Shown here piece after piece: positions 8,494-10,980 of a DNA stretch of 10,980 bases. Where the stretch lies: NCBI GenBank assembly GCA_023473405.1, contig JAMCZD010000479.1:1-10980 (forward strand), read 5' to 3'. The stretch comes from Candidatus Omnitrophota bacterium (lineage in GTDB: Bacteria; Verrucomicrobiota; Verrucomicrobiia; Limisphaerales; UBA1319). Both the position numbers and the translations under genes were made by a program. Under the pieces are notes generated by a model that made no database searches, was not told the origin of the DNA, and was given only the letters and a program-made list of their open reading frames with translations. Each line of letters opens with the position of its first letter. The stretch's first letter is position 1.

Positions 8494-8523
8494 AAGCCAA
8501 CCAAGGGAACGAAGAGTTTTGTC
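8494..8523 (+). repeat. Dispersed box, copy A (upstream of the oxidoreductase)
   Basis: This stretch begins AAGCCAA, continues with an AAGG.AACGAAGA core and ends TTGTC. It aligns with 10773-10803 with one gap and few mismatches. Similarity may reach about 15 bases further left (CGCTTTAA here, CGCTTCAA there). It lies on the same strand as the downstream gene, 116 bases before its start codon. It could be a shared leader or regulatory element, or part of an intergenic repeat family; the sequence alone does not decide. Confidence 0.65.
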
Positions 8524-8530
8524 ATGCGCC

Positions 8531-8578
8531 AGGCGGGTTGGAAACCCGCGACACAGCAGACTGGGAAGTCCGCGCCAC
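8531..8578. repeat. Two tandem 24-bp palindromic (REP-like) units
   Basis: Units 8531-8554 and 8555-8578 are related and each folds into a hairpin. In unit 1 GCGGGTT pairs with AACCCGC (8533-8539 with 8543-8549, loop GGA). In unit 2 GCAGACT pairs with AGTCCGC (8556-8562 with 8567-8573, loop GGGA) with one A-C mismatch. Two stem positions changed on both arms together (G-C to A-T, and T-A to C-G), so pairing has been kept while sequence drifted. That is typical of REP-type palindromic repeats or a structured RNA leader. The pair sits between the dispersed box and the oxidoreductase start. Confidence 0.7.
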
Positions 8579-8591
8579 AAAAATGTGGCGC
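8572..8591. repeat. Perfect 8-bp hairpin with AAAA loop
   Basis: GCGCCACA (8572-8579) pairs perfectly with TGTGGCGC (8584-8591) around an AAAA loop. It overlaps the right arm of the preceding palindromic unit, so the two structures cannot form at the same time. No T-tract follows, so it is not a classical intrinsic terminator. It lies 48 bases before the oxidoreductase start codon and would be in that gene's 5' leader if transcription begins upstream. Confidence 0.7.
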
Positions 8592-8626
8592 AAAGACTCC
8601 TATCGACGAACCGCGCGATTCCTGGC

Positions 8627-8630
8627 AGGA
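8627..8630 (+). promoter_or_regulatory. Ribosome binding site AGGA deciding the oxidoreductase start at 8640
   Basis: AGGA lies 9 bases before ATG 8640. The frame is open back to ATG 8538, but that start would translate the palindromic repeats and push the Tat motif to about residue 43. Starting at 8640 puts the twin-arginine motif at residue 10, where it belongs. Confidence 0.55.
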
Positions 8631-8639
8631 TGCGTGCCG

Positions 8640-9974
8640 ATGAATACAGTTCAAACACCGATTTCGCGTCGTCGATTCCTCCAGAAGTCCGCCCTGGCGG
8701 GCACTGCCGGACCTCTCCTGGGCGGATTAGTCGTCTCTCATGCTTACCGCGCGGTTGCGGCCAGTGAGAAAATCCGCGTGGGTCTTATTGGGAGCGGCGG
8801 AATGGGCAAGGGAGACCTGGCCACTTTTTTCCTTTATCCGGAGGTTGAATGCGCGGTGGTTTGTGATGTGGACGACGGCCAGATTGCCTCCGGGGTGAAG
8901 CTCGTCCAGGAAAAACGGGGCAACACCCCCGCTACCGTCAAGGATTTCCGACGCGTCCTGGACCGGGATGATGTGGACGTTTTGCTGGTGGCGACGCCGG
9001 ACCATTGGCATGCCTTGCCAACGGTCCTCGGCTGCCAGGCAGGCAAAGATGTCTATGTCGAAAAGCCCTTGGCAAAAAGCATCGCCGAGGGCCGGGCAAT
9101 GGCCGAGGCCGCCCGGCGCCACAACCGGATCGCTCAAATGGGCGCCCAGCGCCGCAGCAGCCCGGCTTACCAACAAGCCGTCGAGTTCGTCCAGTCCGGC
9201 AAATTGGGCAAGGTGGGCCTCGTCCGGGCTTGGGCGTATCTGGACTGGATTCGCCCCATTGGGAGTCCACCGGACGGCGAACCGCCCGCCGGAGTTGACT
9301 ATGACATGTGGCTTGGTCCCGCTCCGAAACGCCCTTTCAATCCGAACCGGTTCCACTTTAATTTCCGGTGGTTCTGGGATTACGCCGGCGGACTCATGAC
9401 CGATTGGGGCGTCCATTTAATCCAAGTCCTGCTTTGGGCCATGGGCCCGGAACCACCCAAGGCCGTCATGTCCAGCGGCGGCAAATACGTCCTGGTCGAC
9501 AATTCCGAAACCCCGGACACCCAGATCACCGTTTATGAGTTCCCCACTTATACGCTGGTGTGGGAGCATAAGGTGGGCGTCGGACTCGGCCTCTACGACC
9601 GCCCCTGGGGCATGTCTTTCACCGGCACCGAAGGCACCCTGGTGATCAACGACGGCGGATGCGAAATCCAGCGTGAGCCCACCAAGGACAGCCTCGAACC
9701 CAAGAAGTTCCCCGGCGGTGCCGACCCGCGCCCGGCGCACGTGCGCAATTTTCTCGATAGCGTCAAGTCCCGCCGCCAGCCGGACGAGAATCTCGAGTCC
9801 GGCCATCACATCTCCACCGTCGCGCACCTGGGCAATATCGCCCTGCGTTCGCAGCAAAGACTCACCTGGGACCACGCCCGCGAGAAGATCCTCAACGACT
9901 CCGCCGCGGACCGCCTCGTGGCGGCAACCTATCGCGAGCCCTGGCATTTGCCCTATCTCGAAGTCCGTTCCTGA
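8640..9974 (+). CDS. Tat-exported Gfo/Idh/MocA-family oxidoreductase
   Basis: This 444-aa protein is an NAD(P)-dependent dehydrogenase-like enzyme of the Gfo/Idh/MocA family, likely acting on a sugar or sugar derivative outside the cytoplasm. A Tat signal with SRRRFLQK at 9-16, then a hydrophobic stretch ending near AYRAVAAS (36-42), predicts folded export. The Rossmann fold begins IRVGLIGSGGMG (45-56). ATPDHWH (118-124) and the catalytic-region EKP (141-143) are present. DYAGG...MTDWGVHLIQ (247-262) is the C-terminal substrate-domain motif with D255 and H259. ITVYEFPTYTLVWEH leads into the closing beta-sheet. Length and layout fit the secreted subgroup abundant in Planctomycetota and Verrucomicrobiota. 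The start is set by the AGGA and the Tat position. It appears monocistronic, between the repeat region and a strong inverted repeat. The exact substrate cannot be inferred. Confidence 0.92.
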   Translation: MNTVQTPISRRRFLQKSALAGTAGPLLGGLVVSHAYRAVAASEKIRVGLIGSGGMGKGDLATFFLYPEVECAVVCDVDDGQIASGVKLVQEKRGNTPATVKDFRRVLDRDDVDVLLVATPDHWHALPTVLGCQAGKDVYVEKPLAKSIAEGRAMAEAARRHNRIAQMGAQRRSSPAYQQAVEFVQSGKLGKVGLVRAWAYLDWIRPIGSPPDGEPPAGVDYDMWLGPAPKRPFNPNRFHFNFRWFWDYAGGLMTDWGVHLIQVLLWAMGPEPPKAVMSSGGKYVLVDNSETPDTQITVYEFPTYTLVWEHKVGVGLGLYDRPWGMSFTGTEGTLVINDGGCEIQREPTKDSLEPKKFPGGADPRPAHVRNFLDSVKSRRQPDENLESGHHISTVAHLGNIALRSQQRLTWDHAREKILNDSAADRLVAATYREPWHLPYLEVRS

Positions 9975-9986
9975 ATCAATTCCTCT

Positions 9987-10024
9987 CCCGCCGCCGAGCC
10001 TCCGACTGAGCCCTCGGCGGCGGG
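9987..10024. terminator. Perfect 12-bp inverted repeat between convergent genes
   Basis: CCCGCCGCCGAG (9987-9998) and CTCGGCGGCGGG (10013-10024) are perfect complements around a 14-base loop. The stem starts 12 bases after the oxidoreductase stop and 13 bases beyond the stop of the leftward small gene, so it is well placed as a shared bidirectional terminator. There is no T-tract on either side, so termination would not follow the classical intrinsic model. It could instead block 3' exonuclease decay of both transcripts. Confidence 0.6.
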
Positions 10025-10037
10025 CAATCAGCCCGCT

Positions 10038-10253
10038 TCATACCCCGGCCTCCCTCATGTGCTTCAGCTCCCAAACGAGAGCCTTGCTCGCACGCTGAAT
10101 GTACTCGGCCACATCCGGCCATTCGCTCAGCAGCCCTTCCTGGTGCTGCAACTCGTTCAAATACCTGGCCGGCACGTCCTTCATCAAGGTGCCTTTCCAT
10201 TCACCGAATGGGAAAGGATCGAGATCAGATAAACGTCTCAGCAATTTCTTCAT
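10038..10253 (-). CDS. Small QSregVF_b-like (DUF3820-type) protein, 71 aa
   Basis: A 71-aa soluble protein starting MKKLLRRLSDLDPFPFGEWKG. The PFGEWKGTLMKDVPARYLNEL segment (14-35) matches the pattern (PFGKYKG...DLPxxYL) that I associate with the putative quorum-sensing-regulated virulence factor family (DUF3820), also found near the C-terminus of some exonuclease X-like proteins. An amphipathic helix (48-67) follows. The molecular role of the family is unknown; the name should not be read as virulence in this organism. The frame extends upstream to 10346, but that adds 31 residues with no family resemblance. I start at 10253, where the family domain begins soon after. No SD is visible before this ATG. 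An AT-rich patch (TATTATATAG on the coding strand, about 10261-10270) lies directly upstream. Confidence 0.72.
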   Translation of the reverse strand: MKKLLRRLSDLDPFPFGEWKGTLMKDVPARYLNELQHQEGLLSEWPDVAEYIQRASKALVWELKHMREAGV

Positions 10254-10260
10254 ACTAAGA

Positions 10261-10272
10261 CTATATAATAAT
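10261..10272. promoter_or_regulatory. Isolated AT-rich patch with -10-like strings on both strands
   Basis: CTATATAATAAT stands out in otherwise GC-rich DNA. It gives TATAAT on the + strand (10264-10269) and TATTAT on the - strand (10270-10265). On the - strand it would place transcription start within a few bases of ATG 10253, implying a very short or absent leader, in line with the missing SD there. No good -35 is seen at the right spacing on either strand, so this is a weak call. The rest of the gap 10254-10430 shows nothing clear. Confidence 0.3.
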
Positions 10273-10430
10273 GATTCGAGAAATGCTAATGGCCTCGAAT
10301 CCAGCCGCGATGCACCGTCCCGGCCGGTGTTCATTTCCCGCCACAAAGGACAACCTGTCTTGCGCCCGGCCGGTGGGCGAATGAAGAATCAGGTTGAAAA
10401 AAAGGCGCGGACCCTGTTCTTTTCGAGTGA

Positions 10431-10691
10431 ATGAAAAACGAGAAGCGAAAGATTTTGGTGATTCTGTCGAACCGATTTTCCCCGAGCCAACCGGCGCGGT
10501 ATGTGGAGCTGGACTGCAAGTCCGACGGCACGATCCTCGAGGAACGCCCGCTGAAAAAGCAGCCGCGGGAGGCCTGTTATGACGAGGTCTGGCGCAACGA
10601 CGAAGGGAAAGACTTGCTGCAATACTGCACACGCATCAAGCGCATCTACCGTCACCCTCTGGAAAAGCGGGCGGGCGCTTCAATCCCTTGA
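10431..10691 (+). CDS. Small hypothetical protein, 86 aa
   Basis: I do not firmly recognise this protein. It is basic and soluble, with no signal peptide or membrane helix. It opens MKNEKRKILVILSNRF (a likely first beta strand), followed by RYVELDCKSDGTILEERPL, a charged middle (YDEVWRNDEGKDLL) and CTRIKRIYRHPL near the end. These look like conserved blocks of a compact alpha/beta domain. ATG 10431 is the first possible start, because a TGA stop in the same frame directly precedes it (10428-10430). Only GAG at about 10425 could serve as SD. Strand, length and codon use are compatible with a real gene. It stands alone between the QSregVF_b-like gene and the epimerase. The vague resemblance I have to small proteins of Verrucomicrobiota is from memory only. 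Confidence 0.6.
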   Translation: MKNEKRKILVILSNRFSPSQPARYVELDCKSDGTILEERPLKKQPREACYDEVWRNDEGKDLLQYCTRIKRIYRHPLEKRAGASIP

Positions 10692-10720
10692 GTCGGCGTG
10701 ACTCTTGACGGGGTATGATT

Positions 10721-10751
10721 CTGCCCGGGGCCAACCGTTAAGTCCGGGCGG
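10721..10751. terminator. Weak GC stem-loop downstream of the 86-aa gene
   Basis: CTGCCCGG (10721-10728) can pair with CCGGGCGG (10744-10751) around a 15-base loop, with one G-T wobble. It lies 29 bases after the stop codon of the 86-aa gene. There is no T-tract, so it may be a rho-independent-like or merely GC-rich chance structure. Confidence 0.25.
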
Positions 10752-10772
10752 CACCGCTTCAAAACACGCTTC

Positions 10773-10803
10773 AAGCCAAACGAAGGAAACGAAGAATATT
10801 GTC
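10773..10803 (+). repeat. Dispersed box, copy B (upstream of the epimerase)
   Basis: Second copy of the box at 8494-8523: AAGCCAA, then GAAGGAAACGAAGA, ending ATTGTC. It has one extra base relative to copy A and few substitutions. It is on the same strand as the downstream gene and ends 72 bases before ATG 10876. Unlike copy A, it is not followed by palindromic units, so the box is separable from those repeats. Confidence 0.65.
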
Positions 10804-10838
10804 TCACGGCCGGACTAGGTCGTCATATGTGTGCTTTA

Positions 10839-10868
10839 TTGACTCGCGAAGGGTTTAACCGCTACCCT
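10839..10868 (+). promoter_or_regulatory. Possible sigma-70-type promoter directly before the epimerase
   Basis: TTGACT (10839-10844) is a good -35. After an 18-base spacer comes TACCCT (10863-10868), a poor -10. If used, transcription would start at or just before ATG 10876, giving a leaderless message; no SD lies near that ATG, which fits. The evidence is thin because of the weak -10. Confidence 0.25.
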
Positions 10869-10875
10869 GTCGTTT

Positions 10876-10980
10876 ATGCGTAACATTCTCGTTACCGGGG
10901 GCGCGGGCTTTATCGGCTCCAATCTGACCCTGGCGCTGCAGGAGAAATATCCTGAGGCACGGGTCACTGTTCTCGACGAT
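10876..10980 (+). CDS. NAD-dependent nucleotide-sugar epimerase, 3'-truncated by the window
   Basis: Only the first 35 codons are present. MRNILVTGGAGFIGSNLTLAL is the N-terminal Rossmann strand, glycine loop (TGGAGFIG, GxxGxxG) and first helix of an extended short-chain dehydrogenase/epimerase. VTVLDD follows as the second strand, ending in the acidic residue that typically holds the adenine ribose of NAD. Candidates are an ADP-heptose epimerase (HldD-like), UDP-glucose 4-epimerase (GalE-like) or dTDP-glucose 4,6-dehydratase (RmlB-like); the visible part cannot separate them. It most likely serves cell-envelope sugar synthesis. The start at 10876 begins directly with the Rossmann strand. No SD is seen. 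Confidence 0.88.
   Translation, partial: MRNILVTGGAGFIGSNLTLALQEKYPEARVTVLDD

Larger units (their letters stand above)
8324..8639. other. Repeat-filled divergent intergenic region
   Basis: These 316 bases separate the SNF2 gene (leftward) from the oxidoreductase (rightward) and should hold both promoters. From left to right I see a heptamer array (8384-8460), a roughly 30-bp box with a second copy at 10773 (8494-8523), two tandem palindromic units (8531-8578) and a hairpin (8572-8591). Open frames across it, such as the minus-strand stretch 8413-8658, are translations of repeats. I see no convincing sigma-70 promoter; TTTAAT near 8483 is the only -10-like string and has no matching -35. Confidence 0.7.

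Noticed and set aside
8538..8639. Upstream extension of the oxidoreductase from ATG 8538
   Set aside because: It would translate the hairpin repeats and move the twin-arginine motif far from the N-terminus. ATG 8640 has an AGGA at suitable spacing.
8413..8658. Minus-strand open frame of 81 codons
   Set aside because: Its C-terminus is the heptamer array read as a repeating peptide (PSALSYQLLAISY) and the rest crosses the palindromic units and the oxidoreductase leader. It has no domain.
10254..10346. 31-residue N-terminal extension of the small minus-strand protein
   Set aside because: No family resemblance. It crosses the AT-rich patch that looks like promoter DNA, and the known domain starts just after Met at 10253.
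10705..10719. TTGACG and TATGAT as a promoter
   Set aside because: Only three bases separate the two hexamers, far from the usual 16-18, and no other -35 fits TATGAT well.

Overview
The window is GC-rich (roughly 60%) bacterial chromosome with ordinary gene density. Several things point to a Gram-negative, soil-type bacterium, most plausibly Verrucomicrobiota (Pedosphaera/Limisphaera-like) or a neighbouring PVC lineage. These are a Tat-exported Gfo/Idh/MocA oxidoreductase, a periplasmic adaptor for a tripartite exporter, and intergenic heptamer and palindromic repeats. This placement is inference from gene content; there is no rRNA or other marker gene here.

Left block (1-5085, + strand): one operon encoding a YbhGFSR-type ABC exporter. 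In order it has a HlyD-family adaptor (cut by the left edge), a protein with two fused ABC ATPase domains, and two ABC-2 type permeases. Gene order and internal motifs match E. coli ybhG-ybhF-ybhS-ybhR closely. The ATPase drives a permease heterodimer, and the adaptor should link it to a TolC-like outer-membrane channel outside the window.

Middle block (5090-8323, - strand): one 1077-residue SWIM zinc-finger plus SNF2-family ATPase, converging on the exporter operon with only 4 bases between stop codons. All SNF2 helicase motifs are intact; the roughly 430-residue middle region is not assigned.

Repeat-rich divergent intergenic region (8324-8639): it holds an 11-unit heptamer array, a roughly 30-bp box that recurs 2.3 kb further on, and two palindromic 24-bp units in tandem whose stems show compensatory changes, followed by an 8-bp hairpin.

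Right block (8640-10980): a Tat-targeted Gfo/Idh/MocA oxidoreductase (+), a perfect 12-bp-stem inverted repeat, a 71-aa QSregVF_b-like (DUF3820-type) small protein (-), an unassigned 86-aa protein (+), the second copy of the dispersed box, and the first 35 codons of an NAD-dependent sugar epimerase (+).

I see no rRNA, tRNA, CRISPR array, transposase, phage gene or obvious defence island. The most unusual signals are non-coding: the repeats at 8384-8591, the box shared by 8494-8523 and 10773-10803, and an apparent excess of the palindrome CTCGAG (19 hand-counted copies, about 3-4 expected from base composition).
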